Positions 27,033-35,279 of a stretch of 64,000 nucleotides of DNA are shown here, in pieces. The position numbers were made by a program, and so were the translations under genes. This stretch comes from Verrucomicrobiaceae bacterium. Its GTDB lineage: Bacteria > Verrucomicrobiota > Verrucomicrobiia > Verrucomicrobiales > Verrucomicrobiaceae. The stretch is from positions 124,001 through 188,000 of the forward strand of contig JAIBCL010000001.1 of NCBI GenBank assembly GCA_019694165.1, in the 5' to 3' direction. The stretch's first letter is position 1; every line of letters starts with the position of its first letter. The notes beneath the pieces are model-generated. The model searched no databases and was not told the origin of the DNA. It saw nothing but the letters and a program-made list of their open reading frames with translations.

Positions 27033-28333
27033 AGCACGCTCCCCGCCAGGAGCCGGCCCGGACACGCCGTGGCACGCGCGACGGCGCAGGCGCGCGCGGC
27101 GTGTCCGTGCGCGAGATTGCGCTGGACGTGCTCGGCGAGTGGTCCCATCAGCGCCAGTACGCGCAGGACCTGCTGGACACCGCCTGTCGGCGGCATTCGC
27201 TCTCAGGGCCGGATGCGGCGCTGCTGCACCTCATCGTCCTCGGAGTCGTCCGCCACCTCTCATTGCTCGACCATTGGACGGACGAACTGTGCTCTCACCG
27301 GCATCTCGACCACCGCTCCCGTTGGGTGTTGCGCATCGGCCTCGTGCAGGTGTTGGTGCTCGACCTCCCGCCACACGCCGCGGTCAATGAGTCCGTCAAC
27401 ATCGCCGGACGCGCGCGCGGCCTGGTCAATGCCGTGCTCAGGCGCGCAGTGCGCGAGCGGGAGCAGTGGCTCGCCGCGGCGGACGCGTGGCCGCTGGAGA
27501 TACGCACATCACATCCGGCATTTCTCGTCGCGCGCTGGCAGGAGGCGTTCGGCGGGCCGAGGACCCGCGCATTGTGCGAGTGGAACCAGCAGCCTGCGGC
27601 GAATTACGTGCGCTTGAACCCGCTTCATCCCGACGCGGCCGGATGCGTCGGCCGCATGGCGGAGAGTGAAGACCTGGGCGGTGGCTTTCACCGGTGCGCC
27701 ACCCTGCCCCGCGATGCCCTGGCCGCCGGCCAGTGCTACGCACAAGATCCTTCCACGGCCATTGCGCCGCTCATGCTCGGCGCGCGCCCTGGAGAGCTGG
27801 TGCTGGATGCCTGCGCCGCCCCCGGCGGCAAGACGGCCATCCTCGCCGCCGCCATGCAAAACACCGGGCGCATCATTGCCGCCGACTCGTCGTCAGCGCG
27901 GCTGCCCCGGCTGCGCGACAATCTCAGGCGTCTCCGTGTCGCCAATGCGGTGGTGTTCGAACACGACCTCACATCTCGCCGCGCCGCTCCCTGGGGTGAC
28001 CAAAAGTTCGACCGCATCCTGCTCGACGCGCCGTGCTCGAACACGGGCGTCATGCGCCGGCGCGTGGATGTGCGCTGGCGGCTGCACGAGGACGACTTCG
28101 AGATTCTTGCCGCCGTGCAGCGCCGTCTCCTGCAAGCGGCCGTCCCGCTCTTGAAGCCGGGCGGCAGTCTTGTGTACAGCACATGCAGCGTCGATGCCGC
28201 GGAAAACCGCGCCGTGGTCGAAGCCGCGCTCGCGGAGCACCCCTTCCTTGCCTTGGACGCAGAGCGTTTCGCCTTCCCTCCCGAAGCAGGCAGCGACGGA
28301 GCCTACGCCGCCCTTCTCACGAGCCGCAAGTGA
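27029..28333 (+). CDS. rsmB: 16S rRNA (cytosine-5)-methyltransferase RsmB-like
   Basis: 434 residues from a GTG overlapping the ugd stop. Residues about 25-165 are a NusB-like helical domain (VREIALDVLGEWSHQRQYAQ, LVNAVLRRAV). The methyltransferase follows: SAM motif LDACAAPGGKTA, RIIAADSSSAR, and the two catalytic cysteines in LLDAPCSNTGVMRR and LVYSTCSVD. It methylates C967 of 16S rRNA in E. coli. The first 25 residues are Arg-rich and may not be part of the fold, and a start a few codons later is possible. No def/fmt partner is nearby. Confidence 0.9.
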   Translation: MKHAPRQEPARTRRGTRDGAGARGVSVREIALDVLGEWSHQRQYAQDLLDTACRRHSLSGPDAALLHLIVLGVVRHLSLLDHWTDELCSHRHLDHRSRWVLRIGLVQVLVLDLPPHAAVNESVNIAGRARGLVNAVLRRAVREREQWLAAADAWPLEIRTSHPAFLVARWQEAFGGPRTRALCEWNQQPAANYVRLNPLHPDAAGCVGRMAESEDLGGGFHRCATLPRDALAAGQCYAQDPSTAIAPLMLGARPGELVLDACAAPGGKTAILAAAMQNTGRIIAADSSSARLPRLRDNLRRLRVANAVVFEHDLTSRRAAPWGDQKFDRILLDAPCSNTGVMRRRVDVRWRLHEDDFEILAAVQRRLLQAAVPLLKPGGSLVYSTCSVDAAENRAVVEAALAEHPFLALDAERFAFPPEAGSDGAYAALLTSRK

Positions 28334-28465
28334 TGCGCGAACGCGCTCAAGACACTCCCCCGGTCCTCGGAAAAGCGAGGCGTGAGGACGGTTCGCGAGC
28401 TGCATTGACGCTGAATTTAGCAAGCAGGGACGCATGATTTGACTGGCGACCAGCGGATTCTCCGT

Positions 28466-28999
28466 ATGGATCAACGTGTGACCGATCCGTCTCGATTCCA
28501 GACCGCATGTGAATGGCTGCGCAGACAGCCGTTTCGCTTTCATTGGGCGCTGGTGCTGCTGATGGCCGTGATCATTCCGATCCTCACGCGACATACCGAG
28601 AAGCCGGGCGAGTTTTATCCCTTCTCGAATTTCCCGATGTACTCCCGCTTCGCGCCGGACACCTACTACGTTTACGTGACCGACCTGCAGGACAAACCGG
28701 TCCCGGTCGGAGCGACGTTTGGGACGGCGATCTCGAACGTGAAGAAGGCCTACGACCGCAAGCTCACCAACCTGAAAAAGGAGAGCGGCACCAAGGACAA
28801 GAAGATCGACATGCCGCTGGAAACCAAGCGTGTGGCCGCCGATGAAGTGCTGCACTGGCTGGCCGAGAACGCACCTGACAAGCGATCACTCAATTCCCAC
28901 GCCGGACTTCGCCTCTACGAAGTGAATGTGATGTACCGCGAGGGACGGGTAAGCAAAGCCGGACGCCAGGTGGGCGAGATCAAGCTGCCAGGATCATGA
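28466..28999 (+). CDS. membrane-anchored protein of unknown function, partner of an HTTM protein
   Basis: 177 residues from ATG 28466; a TTG 27 bp upstream would add nine residues. One transmembrane helix (HWALVLLMAVIIPIL) is followed by EFYPFSNFPMYSRFAPDTYYVYV. The motif YPFSNFPMYS recurs in proteins encoded next to HTTM/gamma-carboxylase-like membrane proteins. The rest is a soluble alpha/beta region with many Lys/Arg. Its stop overlaps the start of the HTTM gene (ATGA at 28996), so the two are coupled and probably form a complex. The function is unknown. Confidence 0.72.
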   Translation: MDQRVTDPSRFQTACEWLRRQPFRFHWALVLLMAVIIPILTRHTEKPGEFYPFSNFPMYSRFAPDTYYVYVTDLQDKPVPVGATFGTAISNVKKAYDRKLTNLKKESGTKDKKIDMPLETKRVAADEVLHWLAENAPDKRSLNSHAGLRLYEVNVMYREGRVSKAGRQVGEIKLPGS

Positions 29000-30000
29000 A
29001 CACCGCCCCGCAAAGCCCCCCGCTCTGGAAGCGCGCCGTGGATTTCTGGCTCGCTCACGAGCCCGTACGCCATGCGCGATGGGAGATCGTGATGCTGCGT
29101 TTCGTGCTCGCGCTGCTGTTCTGGGACATCCACGCGTCGTGGGTGCCCCTGTGGCGCGAGCCGTCACGGGCCGTGATGCAAATGGTCTCGCCTTCATCCG
29201 GGACGGATCTCAAGTACCAGAGCCTGCCGCATCCGAACGGCTTTGCCTCATTCGTCGATCTGTCTTTCCTCGCGAATGATGCCGTGGAGCAGCCTTTGCG
29301 CATGGCCACTGCTGCGTCGCTCGTGCTTTTCGTGCTGGGCGTGCCTGCGGCCTTCACTCTCGCCATCCCCGCGCTGTTCGGCATCGGCGTCACCACAGTG
29401 ATCAATTCCCAGGGAGCCATCGCGCACAACGCACAGGGCCTGCAGCTCGTGCTGCTGTGCATGTGGCTGGCGGGCTTGTGGTCGTGGTGGTGCAAATCGC
29501 GCGGCAGGCCGCTGCCGTGGGAATTCACACCGGCGCAGCTCGAACTCGACTGGGCGCGCCAGGGCCTCATGGCGGCCTACGTCACCTCGGCAGTCACGAA
29601 GATCGTGAATTCCGATGGCAACTGGCTTTCCGATGCACGCTTCTTCCCGCTGCACATGGCGAAGAACAATGACATGGAATTCTACGACACGCTGAACGCC
29701 GCGGCCTTGAAGATGGACTGGCTGCCGCAGGTGCTTATGGACCACCCTGGGCTGTGCATTTTCTTCTTCGGCCTGGCTCTTCCGCTGGAACTCCTCGCCT
29801 TCCTCGGTCTCTACAACCGCCGCATCGCGCTGCTCTTCGGGCTCGGCCTCATCGGATTCCACGAGACCGTGTCGCTGCTCACGCACCTCGCCTTCATCTT
29901 CAACAAGCTGCTGCTCCTCATCCTGTTCGTCAGCCCGCAGTGGTGGATCGTCCAAGGCTGCAAGAAGCTCACGCACCGCAACGGCGCGAAACCCGCATGA
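28996..30000 (+). CDS. HTTM-type (vitamin K gamma-carboxylase-like) membrane protein
   Basis: 334 residues with about eight hydrophobic helices. Family landmarks: VMLRFVLALLFWDIHASW near the N-terminus, LLCMWLAGLWSWW, ARQGLMAAYVTSAVTKIVN with a Lys, and GIHET-like LIGFHETVSLLTHLAFIFNK. HTTM proteins are related to the lipid-embedded part of vitamin K-dependent gamma-glutamyl carboxylase; the bacterial members have no proven reaction. The coupled small protein upstream is the usual partner. It ends about 200 bp before purD. Confidence 0.78.
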   Translation: MNTAPQSPPLWKRAVDFWLAHEPVRHARWEIVMLRFVLALLFWDIHASWVPLWREPSRAVMQMVSPSSGTDLKYQSLPHPNGFASFVDLSFLANDAVEQPLRMATAASLVLFVLGVPAAFTLAIPALFGIGVTTVINSQGAIAHNAQGLQLVLLCMWLAGLWSWWCKSRGRPLPWEFTPAQLELDWARQGLMAAYVTSAVTKIVNSDGNWLSDARFFPLHMAKNNDMEFYDTLNAAALKMDWLPQVLMDHPGLCIFFFGLALPLELLAFLGLYNRRIALLFGLGLIGFHETVSLLTHLAFIFNKLLLLILFVSPQWWIVQGCKKLTHRNGAKPA

Positions 30001-30012
30001 TCCCAGGAACGA

Positions 30013-30088
30013 GGGACATTCCGTGCTGTCCCGCAGGAGGCCTTCTGTGTCCCTCTCGCGAGAAACGTCCCGGGGAGAAGAATGTCCC
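30013..30088. repeat. inverted repeat in the gap before purD
   Basis: GGGACATTC (30013-30021) and GAATGTCCC (30080-30088) are perfect 9-bp inverted copies flanking a stretch rich in GTCCC/GGGAC variants. It could be a dispersed palindromic element or a structured leader. It does not look like a classic terminator because no T-run follows. Confidence 0.4.
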
Positions 30089-30202
30089 GGGTCCGGTCAA
30101 GCGCGTCCTCCCGGCGGGAACACCACGGAGCGCAGCGTTGCGCCCGGGTGATCTCCTGCTAGCTGTCGGACTCGCACCATCACCTCCTCATCCAGCGCAT
30201 CC

Positions 30203-31462
30203 ATGAAAATTCTCGTCACCGGCAAAGGCGGCCGCGAGCACGCCATTCTCACCGCTTTGAGCGAATCGCCCTCGAAGCCGCAGCTTTTCGCCTGGCCGGG
30301 CAGCGACGCGATCTCGCCCCTGGCCGCTTGCGTGAAGGCGGCCGATCTCGGCGAGTTGGTCGCCTTCATGCAGCGCGAGGGCATCGACCTCTGCGTGGCG
30401 GGAGAAGAGGCGTGGCTCGTGAAGGAGCGCGGTCTGGCCAACATGTGCGCGGAAGCCGGCATCCCCTGCTGGGGACCGCGCAAGGAGTCGGCACAGCTTG
30501 AGGCGAGCAAGGTTTTCGCCAAACACTTCTTCAGGCGCCACGGCATCCCGACGGCGGATTTTGTCGTGTGCGACACCAAGGAACAGGCGCTCGCCGCGAT
30601 CACCAGCTACCCGATCGTGCTCAAATACGACGGACTCGCCGCCGGCAAAGGCGTTGCCGTCTGCCCTGACGCCACTGAGGCCGGCGCATTTCTCGACGAC
30701 GTGTTTGTGAAGCGCGTCTTTGGCGAAGGCCGCCTCATCGTCGAGCAGTGTCTGACCGGGCCTGAGATTTCCATCTTCGTGAGCGTTTGCGAGGGCCGCC
30801 ACCATGTACTGATGCCCGCGCGCGACTACAAGCGGATACGCGACAACGACCAGGGGCCGAACACCGGCGGCATGGGCGCGGTGGCCTCCCGCGAGCTGGC
30901 CACCCCTGCCCTGATGCAGCGCATCGAGACCGAGATCATCGAGCCTACCGTGGCCGGCCTCACGAAAGACGGCCTTCCCTACCGCGGCTTCCTCTACTTC
31001 GGCATCATGCTCACGCCGGACGGACCGCGGATGATCGAGTACAACTGCCGCTTCGGCGATCCCGAGGCCGAGGCCGTGCTGCCGATGGTTCGAGGCGATT
31101 TCGCGCAATACTGCCTCGCCGGTGCCACCGGGAAGCTCGCGCCCGACCTCATTCACTTCGCCGACGGCTGGAGCGTGTGCGTCATCCTCGCGAGTGCCGG
31201 TTATCCGGCCTCGTCACACAGCGGCGATGTCATCTGCGGCCTCGATCTAGTGTGCGGCGCACGCGTGTACCACTGCGGCACCCGCAAGAACGCCGCCGGC
31301 CGGTTTGAAACCAACGGCGGTCGCGTGCTGGCCATCGTCGCGCAGGCCGCATCACGGGACGCCGCACGCGAGGCGGCCTACGCCAACGCTGAAAAAATCT
31401 CCTTCGACGGCCGCCAGAGGCGCACAGACATAGCCCGGCTGCACTTCGAACAGTCCCTATAG
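30203..31462 (+). CDS. purD: phosphoribosylamine-glycine ligase
   Basis: 419 residues. It ligates glycine to 5-phosphoribosylamine with ATP, step two of purine synthesis. The N-terminal ILVTGKGGREHAI, ATP-grasp region YPIVLKYDGLAAGKGV, IVEQCLTGPEISIF, the signature RIRDNDQGPNTGGMGAV, and metal-binding MIEYNCRFGDPEAE are all present, and the length is normal. The usual N-terminal GSGGREHA reads GKGGREHA here. It stands alone, without purH, purM or purN. Confidence 0.96.
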   Translation: MKILVTGKGGREHAILTALSESPSKPQLFAWPGSDAISPLAACVKAADLGELVAFMQREGIDLCVAGEEAWLVKERGLANMCAEAGIPCWGPRKESAQLEASKVFAKHFFRRHGIPTADFVVCDTKEQALAAITSYPIVLKYDGLAAGKGVAVCPDATEAGAFLDDVFVKRVFGEGRLIVEQCLTGPEISIFVSVCEGRHHVLMPARDYKRIRDNDQGPNTGGMGAVASRELATPALMQRIETEIIEPTVAGLTKDGLPYRGFLYFGIMLTPDGPRMIEYNCRFGDPEAEAVLPMVRGDFAQYCLAGATGKLAPDLIHFADGWSVCVILASAGYPASSHSGDVICGLDLVCGARVYHCGTRKNAAGRFETNGGRVLAIVAQAASRDAAREAAYANAEKISFDGRQRRTDIARLHFEQSL

Positions 31463-31642
31463 GCCCATTTATCGAGGCCATCCCCAGCCCACGCCCCCGG
31501 CTCGATCGCCTCGTCCGCCAGCCCGGTTCCCCCTCCGTCGATGGCCTTCTCCCCGGTCCACCGCTCGTGCAAGCTGCCCATGGCGTTCCGAAAAAGGCCG
31601 GCTGCCGGCCCGGCACGCCTGCTGAAAAACTCAAAACCGGGG

Positions 31643-31671
31643 TTGTCACCGGGGAAATCAGTTGCTAGGCA
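31643..31671 (+). promoter_or_regulatory. weak candidate promoter of the SWIB gene
   Basis: TTGTCA (31643-31648), 17 nt, TAGGCA (31666-31671). The -35 and spacing match the lptD candidate, but the -10 is poor. It lies 65 bp upstream of the SWIB ATG at the end of the 273-bp gap after purD, where nothing else was recognised. Confidence 0.25.
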
Positions 31672-31736
31672 ATGGGAACACGGGAGGCGGCTCTGATGGG
31701 GCTGGCCTCTGAACCACCCAACTCCACTCCAAAACC

Positions 31737-32015
31737 ATGTCCACTCCTGAAGCACCGAAGAAGAGGAAGCCAAATCCCGCGCTCATGAAACCCGTGCAGC
31801 CGGACGATGTCCTCGCGGCCGTCGTCGGTTCCACCCCCCTGCCCCGCGGCGAACTGACCAAGAAGATCTGGGACCACATCAAGAAGCACGGCCTCCAGGA
31901 TCAGGCGAACAAGCGCATGATCAATGCCGACGATGCCCTCAAGGCCATCTTCGGTGGCAAGAGCCAGGTCAGCATGTTTGAAATGACGAAGCTCGTGTCG
32001 AACCACGTCAAGTAG
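31737..32015 (+). CDS. SWIB/MDM2-domain protein
   Basis: 92 residues, almost entirely one SWIB domain after a basic leader (APKKRKPNPALMKPV). LAAVVGSTPLPRGELTKKIW and DHIKKHGLQDQANKRMINAD match the SWIB/MDM2 fold best known from eukaryotic chromatin remodellers. Bacterial stand-alone SWIB proteins occur in Chlamydiae, Verrucomicrobia and other PVC members. They are thought to be DNA-associated, and the basic N-terminus fits that. The gene is monocistronic, with its own gap upstream and a terminator 25 bp downstream. Confidence 0.92.
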   Translation: MSTPEAPKKRKPNPALMKPVQPDDVLAAVVGSTPLPRGELTKKIWDHIKKHGLQDQANKRMINADDALKAIFGGKSQVSMFEMTKLVSNHVK

Positions 32016-32040
32016 GCGGCACTCCATGGGCACTTTCCGG

Positions 32041-32080
32041 CCCGCTGCGCGCCTTCCGGCGTGCAGCGGGCTGTTTTTTT
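32041..32080 (+). terminator. rho-independent terminator after the SWIB gene
   Basis: CCCGCTGC (32041-32048) pairs with GCAGCGGG (32063-32070), followed by CTGTTTTTTT. This is a clear GC stem with a T-run. Confidence 0.88.
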
Positions 32081-32160
32081 GCGCGGCGCGCCACAGCCGA
32101 TGATTCACGGCAACGTGCAGCCTGCTGCGCGGAGGAGCGTCGTGGGAGCCTCCTCCGCAC

Positions 32161-32652
32161 TCAGCCGTGCGCCTTCAGGTAGGCAACAAACGCGACCATC
32201 AGGGCGGCGACTGACAGCATGATTGAGCAGCGCAGCCAGCGGTACTTTTTCCTCAGCACCCGGGCAGCGAAAAAATTCTGCACGCAGTATTGCTCGTCGA
32301 GAAAACCCTCGTTGAGCACCCGCTGGAAGCGTTCCTGATAGGATTTGAAGTCCGGCGAGGCTGCGATGTCGCCCCAGAAGATGATGCTGTTCCCGGACTT
32401 TGGCAGCCGCGGGAAGATCACCCCTCCCGCCGCGAGGATGGCAGCACCAAAGAGCGCCAGAGCCAGGTAAAAGGCCGCCCGCCCGCCGTCGCTCGACGGC
32501 ATGGCGCCAAGGTAGAACGACGCCACGGCCACGTTCCCGGCGAGGAAGGCGCTCGCCTTCGTGTCCATCACCACGATGTACTGGTTGATCTGGTCGTTGA
32601 TGGACTTTGCCGCGGCGGCCTTTTGGAGATCATCAGGGATGTCGAGCGGCAT
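32161..32652 (-). CDS. two-TM protein of the Pycsar-effector (PycTM/DUF5706) type
   Basis: 163 residues. The N-terminal helix carries NQYIVVMDTKASAFLAGN, the DxKAS signature just before the first transmembrane segment. A second hydrophobic segment (YLALALFGAAILAAGGVIF) follows, then FWGDIAASPDFKSYQERF, then a helix and a third hydrophobic stretch at the end after RKKYRWLRCSIML. This layout matches the membrane effector of Pycsar and related cyclic-nucleotide defence systems, which opens the membrane when activated. No cyclase or HD-domain partner lies next to it in this window, so it is an orphan or has a partner elsewhere. Assignment is from remembered motif patterns. Confidence 0.7.
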   Translation of the reverse strand: MPLDIPDDLQKAAAAKSINDQINQYIVVMDTKASAFLAGNVAVASFYLGAMPSSDGGRAAFYLALALFGAAILAAGGVIFPRLPKSGNSIIFWGDIAASPDFKSYQERFQRVLNEGFLDEQYCVQNFFAARVLRKKYRWLRCSIMLSVAALMVAFVAYLKAHG

Positions 32653-32813
32653 GGGAGCGAGTCAGGGGTTGGGGGGGAGTAGTCGGGCGGTTGTAATCAT
32701 GGCACTGACGGACGGTCGGACTGGCGCGAGGCATGTTGTCTTGTCTGAGGGAAGCCCCCGCCCTGTTCCAGGCGGGCCTGATTCAGCGGGCGTGCGGGAA
32801 CTGCAAACGAGCA

Positions 32814-35168
32814 TCATCGCTGCACGTAGAGCAGCAGACGGTCATGCGCGAGCAGGCAGAGGTCGGGCTTGCCATCGGCGTTGATGTCCATGGCGGCGTA
32901 GTCGTGCGGTTCGTTGTCGAACCCGGTCTTGCCACGGTAGTGCGGATCGATCTGGAAGACGCGGAAATAGAGGAAGCTCTGCCAGTCATGGGCATCACCC
33001 TCGGCACTGCGGAAGAACTCGAGCACGCGGCTTTTCCTGGAATCGACCAGCATGAGATCGTCGGCGGCGCGGCCGGTGAAAGGCGCGGGCAGGATGTCGC
33101 CGGCCTGGGTGTCGCGCAGCTCGGTGGCGAAGGTGGCGGCACGCTCAAGATTCATCGTGCGGCCGGTGAGCGGCACGATCTCGAAGCTCTGTCTGCCGAG
33201 CATGAGCAGCGCGGTGTCCGCGCCGTGCGTGGTGAGGCGGATGTCGTCGGCGGCGAGGTCGCTGAGCTTGCGCGTGCGACTCACCCGATGCACGCCGTCG
33301 GCTCCTGCGCGCAGCTCGTGGAGATTGTGCGCGGCGGCGTCGATGAGAAGCACGGTTCGGGACTTCTCCTTGCCGGATGTGGGAGGCACGATGGCGGCGG
33401 CGAGCTGCGCATTGCCTTCGGGCGCATTGAACTGCTCCACGATCTTCGCCTTCCCCTGCGCATCGACCTTGAAGGCGCGGGCGAGCTGATCGCGCGCGGC
33501 GATGAGTTCGGGCTTGCCGTCGCCGTCGATGTCCGCCTCGGTGAGGGCGCCGGGCGCGAGCTTCGTGGTGAGTGAATCGGGCAGACCATCGACCTTGAGC
33601 AGCGGCTGCTTCGCGTCCTCGCGGGAGAGGAGTATCTGCATGGGCGCAAGCGTGGAAAAGAGTGCGACGTCGCCCTGGCCGTCCTGATTGGCATCGACGA
33701 CGCGCAGGCCTGTCACCTTCGACGGCGGGTTGGCGAGTTCAGCCGTGGTGGTGGCAAACTTCTTCTCCGCCGCGCTCCAGCGCAGGGTAAGCAGCGCGGT
33801 CTTCTGCTTCTCGTCCTTCACGCAGAGGATCGCGTCGTATGACGTCTTCGCGCCAGGCTGGCCGGTCGTCATCGCTGTGAGCGTGCCGCCGGACTGCAAA
33901 ATGGTCTCGGGATAAGCAAGGCGCGCACCCTCCCAGTGCGAGACGGCGATGATCTTCTCCGACGGACTGAGCATCACCAGCTCGGGTTTCCTGTCATCGT
34001 CGACATCGGCCACGGACATCGACTCGATGCCGCTGAGCGCGGGATATTCCCTGCCCTCCTCGAAGCTGCCGTCCGCGCGGCCGATGAAAACCCACACGCG
34101 TGCACGCTTCGGTTCGGCGATGATCACATCGGGCACTTTGTCGCCGGTGAGGTCGCCATACGCAGTCGCGCCGGTCTTTGTGTCGGAAGGCGGGATGGCC
34201 TGGCGCAGTGTCGCCGGCTGCGTGGCATCAGGAGTGTCGGTCTTCTTCAAACGCGCCAGCTCGACCATGCCGGTGCCTTTTTGCAGCCACGCCAAGGCCA
34301 CGCCGCTGCTCTGCACGACGGGCCGCACGAGCGACTGCGCCGTCTGGATGCCGATGCGCCATTCCTTGCTGAACGCACCGTCCGCCGACTGAAAGCGCGC
34401 GAGCACCGCATCACCTCCGGAGCTGGTGGTGAAGAGGTCGGTGCGTCCGTCGCCGTCGAGATCCGCGGCCTGAAGGCCGGTGCATCCGGCATCGGTGAGC
34501 GCATAGGTGCGCGGCTCGTCCCACTCTCCACCGGCGCGCTGCGTGATGACCATGAGCCGCGTCTGCGTGAGCAACGCGAGATCGGCGCGCTTGTCGCCAT
34601 TCAAGTCAGCGGCCAGAAGCGAGTCGCCGTCGTTCACAACGGTGTCGAGCATGAACTCGCGCTTCTGGCTCCAGTCCGTCTGCGTCCTGCCGTGAAAGCG
34701 CAGCACGAGCGACTTGTCCTCCGTGGTGTACGCGATGTCGCTGCGGCCGTCGCCATTGAAATCGCCGACGGCCAGCGAGTAAAGATTCCCGCCGACAACG
34801 AGCGGCTGCTTCTCAAAACGCGATATTTCGAGCAGGGGATTCCACAAGTCGCGCCGTGAGGTGGCCTCGGGCTTGCCGGGCTTCACACCGTCCGCGCCTT
34901 GCAGCAGGAACTCAATGCGCGCCCGATCCTGATTGATGAGCACGATGTCAGCGCGGCCGTCGCCATTGAAATCCGCGCAGCGCGGCGAGCGTGTGTTCCA
35001 CCCGAGCTTCAAGACCTCCGGCTCGCCGAAATGCGCGAGCGGCGGCGCCTCGGCACCCGCAAACTGGACGCAAGCCGCGAGCAGCGGTGCCGCCAGGCGC
35101 GACATCTGGGCGAGTGTGCTCCGCGCGCGCTGCATCGACGGCGAAGAAGTGGAAGTGGGGAATTTCAT
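32814..35168 (-). CDS. secreted FG-GAP/VCBS repeat protein
   Basis: 784 residues. After a signal region (MSRLAAPLLAACVQFAGAEA) the whole protein is built of FG-GAP/VCBS blades with Ca-binding loops: ADFNGDGRADIV, GDFNGDGRSDIAY, ADLNGDKRADLAL, ADLDGDGRTDLF, EADIDGDGKPELI, AMDINADGKPDLCLL. Such proteins form beta-propellers outside the cytoplasm and often bind ligands or matrix. The annotated start precedes a polar leader, and a later ATG at the hydrophobic stretch could be the true one. It may be in one transcript with the next two genes upstream (112-bp gap). Confidence 0.85.
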   Translation of the reverse strand: MKFPTSTSSPSMQRARSTLAQMSRLAAPLLAACVQFAGAEAPPLAHFGEPEVLKLGWNTRSPRCADFNGDGRADIVLINQDRARIEFLLQGADGVKPGKPEATSRRDLWNPLLEISRFEKQPLVVGGNLYSLAVGDFNGDGRSDIAYTTEDKSLVLRFHGRTQTDWSQKREFMLDTVVNDGDSLLAADLNGDKRADLALLTQTRLMVITQRAGGEWDEPRTYALTDAGCTGLQAADLDGDGRTDLFTTSSGGDAVLARFQSADGAFSKEWRIGIQTAQSLVRPVVQSSGVALAWLQKGTGMVELARLKKTDTPDATQPATLRQAIPPSDTKTGATAYGDLTGDKVPDVIIAEPKRARVWVFIGRADGSFEEGREYPALSGIESMSVADVDDDRKPELVMLSPSEKIIAVSHWEGARLAYPETILQSGGTLTAMTTGQPGAKTSYDAILCVKDEKQKTALLTLRWSAAEKKFATTTAELANPPSKVTGLRVVDANQDGQGDVALFSTLAPMQILLSREDAKQPLLKVDGLPDSLTTKLAPGALTEADIDGDGKPELIAARDQLARAFKVDAQGKAKIVEQFNAPEGNAQLAAAIVPPTSGKEKSRTVLLIDAAAHNLHELRAGADGVHRVSRTRKLSDLAADDIRLTTHGADTALLMLGRQSFEIVPLTGRTMNLERAATFATELRDTQAGDILPAPFTGRAADDLMLVDSRKSRVLEFFRSAEGDAHDWQSFLYFRVFQIDPHYRGKTGFDNEPHDYAAMDINADGKPDLCLLAHDRLLLYVQR

Positions 35169-35279
35169 GGCTGGACAGCGAATCTAAGAAATACACGGCA
35201 GCGACACGCACGCAGGATGGAAGGTCTCCGTCTTCTCCCGCCTCCCGCGTCACTCATAACTCATGACCCATCACCCGGC

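Noticed and set aside
30001-30202. Riboswitch or terminator before purD.
   Set aside because: A 9-bp inverted repeat exists but there is no T-run or known purine-riboswitch core.
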